Part shown: piece after piece, positions 34,901 to 43,952 of the stretch | How the letters are laid out: every line of letters starts with the position of its first letter | How positions within the stretch are numbered: position 1 is the stretch's first letter | Source: Boswellia sacra | Taxonomy: Eukaryota; Streptophyta; Magnoliopsida; Sapindales; Burseraceae | Assembly: GCA_013180625.2 (NCBI GenBank) | Contig: SNVD02002485.1 | Location: 1-64,000, forward strand | Direction: 5' to 3' | DNA: 64,000 nucleotides | The notes under the pieces: generated by a model | Databases searched by the model: none | What the model was told of the DNA's origin: nothing | Seen by the model: the letters and a program-made list of their open reading frames with translations, nothing else | Position numbers and translations under genes: made by a program

Positions 34901-37900
34901 TATATAATTTCTGCTTTACATGCTGTGATCCTTTCCCCTTTATGCACACACACGCAAACACACCCCTTAATGATTGCTTCTGCTTTGTGCTTCACTTTGA
35001 CCTGTAGGAGCTCTTGAAACTTCAAATGATAAACAATTTCTAATGCTTTGGTGTGTTTGCTATCTTTGACTTCTCTGTTATAGGACTTGGAAATTTTACA
35101 TATTGGATTTTCCTTTTTGTTGCAGGTATTTATCATGGGATTTGGACACATTGGGATTGATTTGGCAAAACGATTGCGACCATTTGGTGTGAAAATTATT
35201 GCCACAAAAAGGAGTTGGGCTTTGCATTCTCAAGTTTCGTGCCATCCTATTGGTATGTAGAGATCTATCATGATATTGAACTCAGGAGATGGCTTTAATT
35301 CCAACTTTGATTTTATTATAAATACACCTGTATAAAATACTGACACAAGTGATATATACTCGAGGCACGAGAGAAGACACCATAAACAACTCACACTCAA
35401 GACTTGTATATGAGCACAACACCTTAGACATTCTAAAAAGGCACTAGCTATTTATAGCTAGACTTCACATCACTCAATGCACCCTTTACAAACTTATTAT
35501 ACTTCGCTTGCATGAACCTCACATCACTTGCACTCAAGTGTTTTGTTGACTCTTACTTACACAACACTGAGAACTCACCTTCTTGTCACACACCTACTAC
35601 ATGCACTCGAGCTAGCTAGTCTTCATTTTTGCTCTCACTAACTCTTATTGACTCGGTTCCCAAATGAAGCACCACCATCTATTTATAGCCTTCCTTTATT
35701 GACTTTCAACTTCTCTATAATTATAAAATATTGCAAGATATAGGACTCCATGATGGCAATGGAATTTTGTGGTCATAAAACTTGTTCAAGCTTGTAGTGT
35801 TGGGCGTGGATTTCTTGAGGCAGTATAATGTGATGTTGATGCCCTGATGCAATACGATTTTCATCTTGGAGGATTGTCGATTCACAATTCCTATGGTAGC
35901 GAAATCGAACACCAATCTTATGCTTTTGGTTCAATGCAACTACGGGAAGATGCTAGCAAATAGAAGCAAGATCGGGCAACTTAAAAGGGGAAGAAGTGGG
36001 TGAAGAATCAACGATACTAGGAAGGACATACTCACAAGATGCGAGACGACCTCAAAGGTAATAACAATAGCATTCTAAAATCGAGTATGGGGGAATGTTA
36101 GAACCCACAGAGATCAGTATTGTTCCATGGCCAAGGTAACAGATCTTGGAAGGTATTAGGAACATGTCAAAAGATTCTGGAAGCTTATAGAAGCAAAATC
36201 AAGACAGGTGAACAAGTTGTCAATATATTGAAGGAATCAGCGGTCCACAGCTTGAAAATTCAGAAGGCAATCCAAATCGCATTTCCTGAGAAGAGTACAA
36301 AAGAGAGAGTCAGTGCTGAGGGGGAGTGTTAGAAATCAGCAATGCCTCTCTTTCCTTCCCGGTCTCTCCAGAACATCCATTAACACTGCCTCTTGCTTGA
36401 TGGGGAAGCTCCTGATACTTATCTTCAATCCCAGTCGTCCTGAATGCATCACATATTTGTAATATTGTATGATATAAAGAAGCCTGAAATTCGGTGAAGA
36501 AAATCTATAAATAGATGGTTGTGTTTTTTTTTTTGGTAACCAAGTCTGAGAAGAGTAAGTGAGGGCTTGTAAAGAGTGAAGAGCAGCTCTTGAGTGCAAG
36601 TATAGTAGGTGTGCGACATGAATTTAGAGACGTGATATGTCAGTGAGAGTGCAAAAAGAGAGCATGAGTGACGTGACATGAGCAGTCTGAGTAGCCAGTG
36701 TCATGTCGAATGCTAAGGTGTTATGTTTATAGAGAATTATCAAGTTGAGCTGTTTCCTTTTGGTGTCTTGTCTCTACTGCCTTACAAAATAATTGTATCA
36801 TCATTTTTTGCAAGTGTGTTTGTGATATAAACTAGAGTGTATATACATCCCACGATGGTAGTTCAACACATGACAGTGACACTCATTCCTGAACTGCTTT
36901 TTAATTTAGTTTATTTGACATCTTCATTCCTTCCAGTCGAAAATGGGGCCTCTGATGATTTGGTTGATGAGAAGGGATGTCATGAAGATATTTATGAGTT
37001 TGCTAGCAAAGCTGACATAGTTGTTTGCTGCTTGAGTTTGAATAAAGAGACGGTAAGACTCTGCACATTCACTTAATTTATTTTCAATTTATGTGCTTTT
37101 GCAACATATGATATTTACTTTCTTGGATGTTCAACATGAGCTCTCCACGAAATGTTGCTTGCTTTGAGTTTAAAAAGATGAACTTTTATTGGTCACATCT
37201 TCATATCCATGTTATCCATCATGATGTACTCCTTGGAATTGATTAAAACCCAAATTTTTGTTAGTTTATGTGAACATTTTTGGTTTATCTATTTATCTAC
37301 TCATCTTTATTTGTTCTAGATGTTGTTGAGTCTTCTAAGCAAACAAGAGAAGCATTTGTTTCTAGTATGTCCTGTATGTGTCTAGTCTTTATCTGCTCTA
37401 CATGTTAGTGTTCCATTGTAGAGTATATAACAAATGTTTCCAAGTAAAGAAGTGAGAAATTGTGGTCTTGATAGCTAATGAGTTCAACGAATTATGCTTT
37501 TTCATAGAAGTATCAAAATATGTAAATTATTGTCTGACCCATTTACAATTTGGATGTTTTGACTTTCAGGCTGGCATTGTTAACAAGTCATTTATATCTT
37601 CAATGAGAAAGGTTTGTCTTACAATTTCCTAGACTGTGCAAGAAGCCTAATATAGCTTTTCAATGTTCTTTTTTCCAAAATGCATATCGGCAGGCACATC
37701 AAAAAGGCCTAACGCATATAAATGTCTCAGCAAAAATAAGCACTGACTAAAAGTTGACAGCGCTATTTTGGTATAAGTTTTCATGTTTACATGCTGGTGG
37801 AGATGCGAGCATTTGAAATTAGTTTTACATCTTGATAATCTATATATGTGCCTATGTTTTATTTACTTTTTCTGAAATAAGAGTAAATAACTCTCAACTT

Positions 37901-40900
37901 AATTTTGGCCAAGGAGGGTAGAGATAGATTATAGGTCTTAGACGGGTTTTTTTGGGTCTTTGAACTGCCACATTTAGGATATATATTTTTTTAATTCCTA
38001 TTTAAATTTTGCTGGTCAACTTTTGTATCTGCTCCTTTGAATCATTATAAATACATGGTTCTTGTTTTCTAATGAAAGAACTCAACTAGGCATTGTTTTT
38101 GAACTTAGTTCTGCTTTTTGTACCTCTTTGGAGGTCCTTATATATATATATATATATATATAGGAAGGGAATATTTTAACAAAATTTTTGACACAATTTA
38201 TTAACACAAATTTATAGCCATTGATTTTACAAAATCCAATAGTTGAGATTGAAAGTCAACAATATGATGTCAACTCATTAATCATTTTAACCATTGAAAT
38301 TTGTAGATCAATAGCTAAAAAATTGGGTCTAATTTTGTGTCAAAATATCTCCTCCCATATATATATATATATATATAATTTTTTTAAATCAAATTTAACT
38401 ATATTTTATTAGTTTGGTACCTGCTTTCTCATTAATTTTATAATGATTTTTTTAATCAAATTTAACTATGTTGTATTAGTTGCAGTACCTGCTTTCTCAT
38501 CACTTGAGAATAAGCATGTTCCCACTCTTAGGTTTAAACTCTTATGAGATTTCTGATAGCTTGCCTCTGTGAGGCTTTGGCATATAGTGGTGATGTAGAG
38601 ACTGCTCTCTACATTTTCAAGGCTTAAACGTTTCACTGTTTGGAATGAGGTCTTTATTTCATTTGATCTAGATCTGAATGTAGCCTGAGCTTCGGAAGTA
38701 GGAGAAATTCCATACTATCGTGTGTATGAATGCTTTATTTAGGTTAGCATTTAATTTGAGAAGCATTTCAGGTTTGTTGGGATTCCTTTCTTGTACGCAA
38801 CAAAAGATTTCTCTTTAAGGAGACTGGTCTTTTTCTGAAGAGGGTCAACCCAATCATTTATTGAGATTGAAATAGTTTGTGGACTTTGGACATCTTTCTG
38901 GTGCTGGTTGATGGGCCTAAGGCCAGAAATTTGGCTTGTTTCTGGGATAATAGCATCGCAGGCTCAGTCCTTCCTTGATGGGACTTCAAAACTGAGTGGT
39001 TCAAATGACAAACATACACGTTTCTTGAATTTTATTATTTGTTATTTGTTCAATTTGTGCTGATTACCATCTTATTCTCCTTTCAGCTAGGATGATAAGA
39101 GCTTCTGCTCATTTCTCATTCTGTTGCTCTGCTGGACATGCCAGCATAAATAACTCTGTGCAGCAAATCAACCATGTTATATCCAACCTCCTGACTGTAG
39201 CCCCTCAAGGACAATGATATTATGAAAAACGTTGATGCAAGGACCCTGTAATCTTTATAAGGATACCATCAACAAGAGCCTCAGGATTTTCTGAAGAAAT
39301 TTCCTTCTTGGTTATTTAAAAAAGCATTAGCAAGTTTCTCTGCCAATGCTTAAGAGTACCCAAGTCTAACTTTGAGAAAGAAGTCCTCACTGGACTTGTT
39401 GGTACTTTTAATGATACGTTCTCAAGTATCTTATTTTAATTCTAAAATAACAATCTTCTTTTTCAATCTTAAAATCTCTAGCAAACTTTTAAAACCCCTT
39501 TGCACCCAATGCGGAGCAAAAACTAATGCTCCTCCCCCGCTTCTAGATGCTTTTTATTGGTATTTTCAGTCATTGGCAGCCATAATGTGAGCTCATTTTG
39601 AATTTTCACATTCATGATCACTTTATACTCTTTATATCGTGTTTAAAATCATACTTGCATCAAAGAATTGTTAGAATTACATACTTTTGAAAGTCACGAA
39701 CGGGTATCATCTAAAGGTTTGAATAAATTAGTTTGCAGTTAGCTGTATGATTACATCTTCATTGAATGGAAGTTTTGAAGGGACTCGAGTCCTGAAGGGA
39801 ATGTGAGCAGCCTTATACTGGCTATTAGGATTTTGATCATGAAATTTACTATGTTTTTACACAAAGACTCTTGTCCTATAGAGTTGTGCATTTCCTAGGC
39901 CTTTTATATTAAGAGAAGAGAATGAGAGATTTTGAAGGATATTTTATATATGAAGAAACATTCTGAACTGTTTTGTTAGAAAGCTTGCTATCTGTACAGA
40001 GCATTTCGCATTTAATGTACCAGAAGCACCTTGATCTCATCCTTGACCACCAAGCCATCAAAGATATATTCATAACAGTTAAATAATAAACTCAAAACCT
40101 TGATGTTAAATAAGGTGATACCCAGATGTCAAAAACTTCTCTCTCACCTATTATATAGTTGTGCTTGTTATCTTTTCTGAGTCTGCAAGAAATTCCTAAT
40201 TCTCATGACTTCTTTTTTCTAATTCAAATTGATGAGTGGCATTTTCTCCAAATCCTGCACCCATGCACTCTTTTGTCTTTTTATTTTGTTTTTTGTTATT
40301 ATTTTTTGGAAAAATAAACAGGAGCATCTTATGAAGATCATATTCATATGCTAATAAATAAATGAAAGTTAAAAGTAATTAAACAAAATAATTCCATTAG
40401 TGCATTTTTCCAGGGTTCTCTTCTGGTGAATATCGCTCGAGGAGGTCTTTTGGACTATGGGGCTGCTTTTCATTATCTTGAGTCAGGCCACTTGGGAGGC
40501 TTAGGCATGGATGTTGCTTGGAGTGAGCCATTTAATCCTGATGACCCAATTTTAAAGTTCAATAACGTTCTAATCACGCCTCATGTTGCTGGAGTTACGG
40601 AACATTCTTACAGATCCATGTCGAAGGTATGCACAGCATAAACATCTTAATAATTCTTCAAGTAATTTTTGATAAAATATTGTTTGGATTTGCTTCTTTT
40701 AAGGCAGTCACCTAGGTTCAGTTCCGGGCATTCTACAGAAAAGTTAAAAACTCCAAGTTTGTAACTGAGAAACTCAAAATGATAAGATTTGAGATGTGAC
40801 CCCTATATGAAGATTAGATGTATAAGTTCTTTGACGTGCAATTCTTAATTTATCTCAATCTAAAAATAACATACACATGACATAAGGCGTTTAATGTCGC

Positions 40901-42087
40901 ACAAGCAATTGGAAGTAGATTATACTTGATCATCAATTTATCAATTACTTGCAAGCCAAAATAATTTTATTTTAGGTGCACTTTTGTCAGTTATAAATGC
41001 AATTGAGATATGAACATTGTATAGAATCAATTTGATGCATTTAAATAGAAATCTACTATGTGACCAAAACTTAGAGTTTAGAGAGAGAAATGTGATTCCC
41101 TTGCATTGTGCTTGAGTTCTGGGTCCAAAGTAAGGTCTTGGGTTATGTTATGTCAGTCGTATATAAAAGTATTGAGCGATTGGGTGAGGCTCTATTAGAA
41201 TGAGTAGCTTGACTGTATATGCAGTTTAAATACTTAGGGATATACTAACAATCTTGCTCACCTGCACTTGGAACAGAATACTTGGCTAAATGTCCTTCAA
41301 AATGATACATTAAATTAAACAAGGTAACCAAGTACAGACAAACAAATTTGTTTCATTTAAATATAAATTAACAGTGTATTATAAACTAACAAGTTCAATA
41401 TTCATCTTGCATATTTAATACCAAACTTGACCTGTGTAGCTTAGGCTAGAAGATGTTTGTAAACCCAATATAAGAAGTACTTAAATCCTCTGCCTTCATT
41501 GGGCATATAAATTAATTAATTTTAATGATTTTCCATCTGATGACCTTCGTAGAATTGATTTTCCATCACAGAATAAATTGATTGATTGTTTCAGTACCAG
41601 TGTGTGAGATTCATACAAGAGCTTTTCTTATCAATTAGCTGAAAAAGCTGGGATGTTGCTGTTCTATGAGCTCAAATATTTAAAAAAAACGTGAATATTT
41701 ATCTGCCATCAAAGGATTCTGTCTTTCTTTTGGCCTGCTGCAAATAGTGCAGAGTCTAATTAAAGTTATACTAAGATATCTGCAATGATAGTATTTGAAC
41801 TTGATTTTACAATGAGCTAGTTACCCATGTAGTTATGCTTCTCTGTTTATGCTCTCTTATGTGTTATAATTGTTGGTTAAGCAGTTCTTTTAGGCGCTTC
41901 AGATAATTTTTTATCTTATTACTCGTTGTTGATTTGCTCATTTCACTAATGGCATGTCATTTGGACTATTTTTATTGAGTATGGCCAATAATTTTCTTTG
42001 TCATTTGTATGATTACAGGTTGTTGGGGATGTTGCTCTTCAACTTCATGCAGGGACTGCTTTGACTGGGATAGATTTTGTCAATTGA
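19922..42087 (+). CDS. D-isomer-specific 2-hydroxyacid dehydrogenase, nine coding exons, 339 aa
   Basis: Exons: 19,922-20,029; 21,332-21,476; 21,617-21,744; 21,836-21,907; 35,126-35,252; 36,937-37,052; 37,570-37,611; 40,414-40,626; 42,019-42,087. All have GT-AG borders, and the phases join without a stop. The protein starts '[20 protein letters not shown]'. The Rossmann nucleotide-binding motif GFGHIG is at residues 156-161. The catalytic triad of the family is present: Arg255 in 'NIARGG', Glu284 in 'DVAWSEP' and His303 in 'PHVAGVT'. Such enzymes use NAD(P)H to interconvert 2-oxo and D-2-hydroxy acids. The closest relative I recall is an uncharacterised single-copy plant member of the phosphoglycerate dehydrogenase-like group (Arabidopsis At1g72190 type), so the substrate is unknown. 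There is no clear targeting peptide, so a cytosolic location is likely. Intron 4 is 13.2 kb because of copia insertions. A candidate AATAAA lies at 42,215. Confidence 0.9.
23087..23251 (+). repeat. 5' LTR of C1
   Basis: Nearly the same as 32,773-32,937. It contains 'tactatatatatgtac' as a TATA-like core. Confidence 0.9.
23252..23267 (+). other. Primer-binding site of C1
   Basis: 'tagtatcagagcagga' directly follows the 5' LTR, a variant of the initiator tRNA-Met site 'tggtatcagagc'. Confidence 0.8.
23776..24565 (+). pseudogene. Copia gag (C1)
   Basis: Starting near the ATG at 23,776 it reads '[20 protein letters not shown]', the usual copia gag N-terminus, then 'TTKELWTLL', '[20 protein letters not shown]' and, in a shifted frame near 24,475-24,520, the zinc knuckle '[14 protein letters not shown]'. 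Stops at 23,985 and about 24,067 and a frameshift near 24,430 break it. The role is the particle core protein. Confidence 0.8.
24700..26090 (+). pseudogene. Copia protease and integrase (C1)
   Basis: The protease active site 'IIDSGV' (usually DSGA) lies near 24,724. The GAG-pre-integrase motif '[15 protein letters not shown]' and an HHCC finger region follow at 25,110-25,200. The integrase core runs from '[20 protein letters not shown]' (25,273) past 'GSDNALEY' to 'QQNGVAK' near 25,560. Stops near 25,201 and 25,575 and frameshifts around 25,660-25,710 disrupt it. Confidence 0.75.
26091..27594 (+). pseudogene. Copia reverse transcriptase and RNase H, 5' part (C1)
   Basis: Visible are '[13 protein letters not shown]', '[20 protein letters not shown]', '[16 protein letters not shown]', the catalytic 'YVDDI' (26,855-26,870), and the RNase H segment '[20 protein letters not shown]' followed by '[13 protein letters not shown]'. 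Reading stops at about 27,594, where C2 is inserted. Stops occur at 26,389, 26,852, 26,955, 27,329 and 27,566, with frameshifts near 26,420 and 27,160. Confidence 0.8.
27600..27840 (-). repeat. 3' LTR of C2
   Basis: Matches 32,308-32,547 closely. On the minus strand it begins 'tgttgaaatatctttctag'. The purine tract 'ccagcttgagggggag' (complement of 27,841-27,856) precedes it. Confidence 0.9.
27848..28330 (-). pseudogene. Copia RNase H (C2)
   Basis: Reading minus from about 28,330: 'DADWVDN', '[15 protein letters not shown]', then '[20 protein letters not shown]', '[19 protein letters not shown]' and '[17 protein letters not shown]', with its stop at 27,848-27,850. An in-frame TAG near 28,230 and one near 28,315 break it; otherwise this part is well preserved. 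The enzyme degrades the RNA of the RNA:DNA hybrid. Confidence 0.85.
28316..29440 (-). pseudogene. Copia reverse transcriptase (C2)
   Basis: Minus-strand motifs in order: '[20 protein letters not shown]' (29,370-29,300), '[13 protein letters not shown]' (29,200), a palm region with frameshifts (29,170-28,860), catalytic '[11 protein letters not shown]' (28,805), '[20 protein letters not shown]', and '[20 protein letters not shown]'. Frameshifts and stops lie at about 29,248 and 29,170. Confidence 0.8.
29523..30860 (-). pseudogene. Copia GAG-pre-integrase and integrase (C2)
   Basis: The minus strand reads '[20 protein letters not shown]' and '[10 protein letters not shown]' (HHCC finger, 30,770-30,640), then the integrase core after a stop at 30,570 ('[20 protein letters not shown]', '[15 protein letters not shown]'), and from 30,239 '[18 protein letters not shown]', '[11 protein letters not shown]', '[18 protein letters not shown]'. 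Two stops and a changed catalytic aspartate region ('LRTENGTKY' instead of the usual RSDNGTEY) suggest loss of function. Confidence 0.8.
30857..32263 (-). pseudogene. Copia gag and protease (C2)
   Basis: Gag begins near 32,230 with '[14 protein letters not shown]' and continues in a second frame (32,121-31,768) with '[18 protein letters not shown]' and '[20 protein letters not shown]'. A third open piece (31,711-30,857) holds '[17 protein letters not shown]', a degenerate zinc knuckle '[19 protein letters not shown]' (second Cys replaced by Tyr), and the protease active site '[12 protein letters not shown]'. A 27-bp tandem duplication at 31,832-31,885 repeats nine codons. Frameshifts near 32,100 and a stop at 31,768 disable it. 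Confidence 0.8.
31832..31885. repeat. 27-bp tandem duplication in the C2 gag
   Basis: Two perfect copies (31,832-31,858 and 31,859-31,885) add nine in-frame residues, giving '[17 protein letters not shown]' on the minus strand. Confidence 0.9.
32290..32307 (-). other. Primer-binding site of C2
   Basis: The minus strand reads 'tggtatcaaagcagagaa' right inside the 5' LTR. Confidence 0.8.
32308..32547 (-). repeat. 5' LTR of C2
   Basis: 240 bp, matching 27,600-27,840 with a handful of differences. Confidence 0.9.
32553..32766 (+). pseudogene. Copia RNase H, 3' part (C1), displaced by C2
   Basis: It continues the frame broken at 27,594: '[20 protein letters not shown]', '[15 protein letters not shown]' and '[10 protein letters not shown]', stopping at 32,763-32,765 just before the purine tract 'cttgagggggag'. 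This is the normal end of a copia polyprotein. Confidence 0.85.
32773..32937 (+). repeat. 3' LTR of C1
   Basis: 165 bp, the partner of 23,087-23,251. It is followed by the target duplication 'ttctt'. Confidence 0.9.
32938..34900. pseudogene. Unidentified coding-like remnants in intron 4, possibly an endogenous pararetrovirus
   Basis: The minus strand at 34,075-33,791 is open for 94 codons with a Ser-rich stretch. Below it, across several frameshifts and stops (33,700-33,310), it reads as a further coding-like segment with a 'WNIDG' motif and a helical segment rich in Glu/Gln/Asn. The WNIDG motif reminds me of the capsid region of Caulimoviridae-type elements, but this rests on one short motif. 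The plus strand at 34,100-34,390 also has a coding-like stretch with two stops. I cannot name these pieces with certainty. They are old and inactive. Confidence 0.3.
35253..36326. other. 5' part of intron 5, probably old transposon sequence
   Basis: Contains TATA-like 'ctatttatagctag' and 'ctatttatagcc' segments and a second 'gggggaatgttagaaccc' junction near 36,089. It looks like fragments of one or more LTR elements, but no domain can be read. Confidence 0.3.
36327..36867 (+). repeat. 3' LTR fragment of a copia-like element in intron 5
   Basis: The purine tract 'gctgagggggag' (36,315-36,326) is directly followed by 'tgttagaaatcag', and the segment ends '...gtagttcaaca' at 36,867. The upstream 36,120-36,325 contains an open stretch ending in 'SAEGEC' before the tract, but no retroelement domain. 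No second LTR copy is found in the window, so the boundaries are tentative. Confidence 0.5.
38163..38358. mobile_element. Small MITE between TA runs in intron 7
   Basis: The ends are imperfect inverted complements: left 'ggaagggaatattttaacaa', right (complement) 'gggaggagatattttgacac'. Both sides are flanked by (TA)n, so the target is TA, as for Mariner/Stowaway-like elements. There is no coding capacity. Confidence 0.5.
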
Positions 42088-43711
42088 TTCAGTTCAGGAT
42101 TCATTCATCAGCTAAAGTGGTATGTCTATTCAAGGTTTAACAAATTTTGAATGGCATATTGAAAGAACCACAGGATAAATTGCGAAATGGCACGTTTGTT
42201 AATCAAACATTACAAATAAATTCATTCACCCACATTTGCTTTCGATGCATTCTTTTGAAAAGTGTATTGGTGCCAATGGATGGAATTCTTACTCCAACTA
42301 TTATTCAGAATACTTGATTAGTGGATTTTATAATTTAGACAGAATAAAGAATTTTTAGCTTGATTGAGTTTATTTATGCATGAGACCTCTAGGCCGGTAA
42401 ATGAATTTGAGGTTGATATATTCACCGGTGTGCTGGAATAGAACGACAAGATTTGACCAAATTTTCTTGTAATATCACATGAAGCAATATTATACACATG
42501 GAAGGTCAATCCAATTTTTCAAACCAATTAAAATCAATAATTATCAAAGTTGTCAGGAAAAAGGCTTAGTATTGCAGTTTTGGTACTTGCATTTGCCATT
42601 GATGTCCGAATATTAATTGTTAAACTTTCCTGTGAATTGCATGTTGAGTAATAATGGTGTGTCCAGAAAGTAATAAACTGTTGTATTTTAAAAGAATCAT
42701 TTACCCATAAGTTTGTGAGTAAAGTGCTTGTTTAGTTGTAAAAGTTTGGTCTTAGTTGTTGATGCTAGTTAATAGTCAGTGTAAAAAGTTGATTAGTAAA
42801 TACATTTTTCTATATACTTTTCTGAAAAGCGGTTGAGTGTAATTTTGTAGAATCTGATTAAAAGCTACCAATCAGCTGTTTATGTAATTGTTCATATTTA
42901 ATTATCAAAGGTATTAAGATGGATAAGGGCGACACCAGTGGAGCCAAAAGTGTTAAAGAGGGTGAGCTCCAGTCTAATTAGATTAAAGTGTTAATGTGGT
43001 GTTTTTTTTCCTCTTTTTCCTCCATTCCGAAAGACATCTTAGTTTCTGTTGTCTCAACAAACAAAGGGAGTGTTAAGGAGCAAATTTACATGTTCAGAAG
43101 AGGAAAGCTAAATGCAGACACCTTACCGCTCTGTAGCCAGTTTAGTTGGCAAATGACAACCAGATTTCAGTTAGTTACTTAAACATGTCAACGTCAAAAC
43201 CTTGCCTTGATGCGTCTTTTGTTGAGATCATTCCACTTATCGATGTTCTTTTTCAGCTTTTAGATATTTCTTCATTAAATACATCCAGAGCAATTTGATC
43301 ATCTTGGCATTCAGGAGACCAGAATGAGATTCCTTAGGTGTGACAGCCTGGTTTAATCGCATCAGTATAGTGTATAAGATGCACTTAGATAATAATATTA
43401 CTCTCCAAGATTACCTCATAACTTGGATTCATGTTACAAGTGCAAAAATAGACTAGCATAAACTTTATTAAATGTACGAAGTACAATTCATCACAGAAAC
43501 ATCTCAGAAAGAGCTCTAGAAGCAATGACACAAGTCCTTGAAATAAATTAAATAGTTACACAACAAACCATTTATGAGAAATAGTATATCGAAAACACGA
43601 CCTACATTAGACCTACCAGTAAAATAATCCTCTTTTCCAGCTTTCCAGGATGCATAATACAATCTGATAAAAAGGAATTTAATTACAAATGCCCAATAAG
43701 TTTCTCATAAA
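42088..43711. other. 3' flank of the dehydrogenase gene, no further gene seen
   Basis: The first 130-250 bases probably form the 3' UTR. The rest is AT-rich with no supported open frame. Confidence 0.45.
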
Positions 43712-43724
43712 CTCAAAATCATAG

Positions 43725-43939
43725 ATTTTTTTTTTTTTTTTTATCGAGGTGTCCGGACCAGTTTACGCGTACTACGAGTAATCTTCGGAGGATACTAGCG
43801 TAACCACAATCTACTGTCACGGTCTCTCACTTAAATCATGGGGGAGGCCATTGTGGAGAGTTGAATCTAGGACTTCACTGTTGGCCTTACTAACTCCCTC
43901 TTGGGTTGCCCTTGCCACTTTAATCAACCTATTGTGGGT
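43725..43939 (-). mobile_element. SINE retrotransposon
   Basis: A 215-bp insertion flanked by the 13-bp duplication 'ctcaaaatcatag' (43,712-43,724 and 43,940-43,952). On the minus strand it has a 3' poly(A) (the T-run at 43,726-43,742), a body end 'ccggacacctcgat', and in its 5' half an A-box-like 'gggagttagtaaggcc' and a B-box-like 'agattcaactctcc', the internal promoter for RNA polymerase III. It resembles plant tRNA-derived SINEs. Confidence 0.85.
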
Positions 43940-43952
43940 CTCAAAATCATAG

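Larger units (their letters stand above)
21908..35125 (+). other. Intron 4 of the dehydrogenase gene (13.2 kb)
   Basis: It runs from donor 'act|gtgagt' to acceptor 'ttgttgcag|gta'. It is enlarged by C1 (23,087-32,937) with nested C2. The remaining own sequence is 21,908-23,086 and 32,938-35,125. The second of these contains coding-like remnants described separately. Confidence 0.85.

Noticed and set aside
21908..35125. Idea that the dehydrogenase is a pseudogene split by retrotransposons
   Set aside because: The insertions lie wholly inside an intron; exon phases, GT-AG borders and catalytic residues are all intact.
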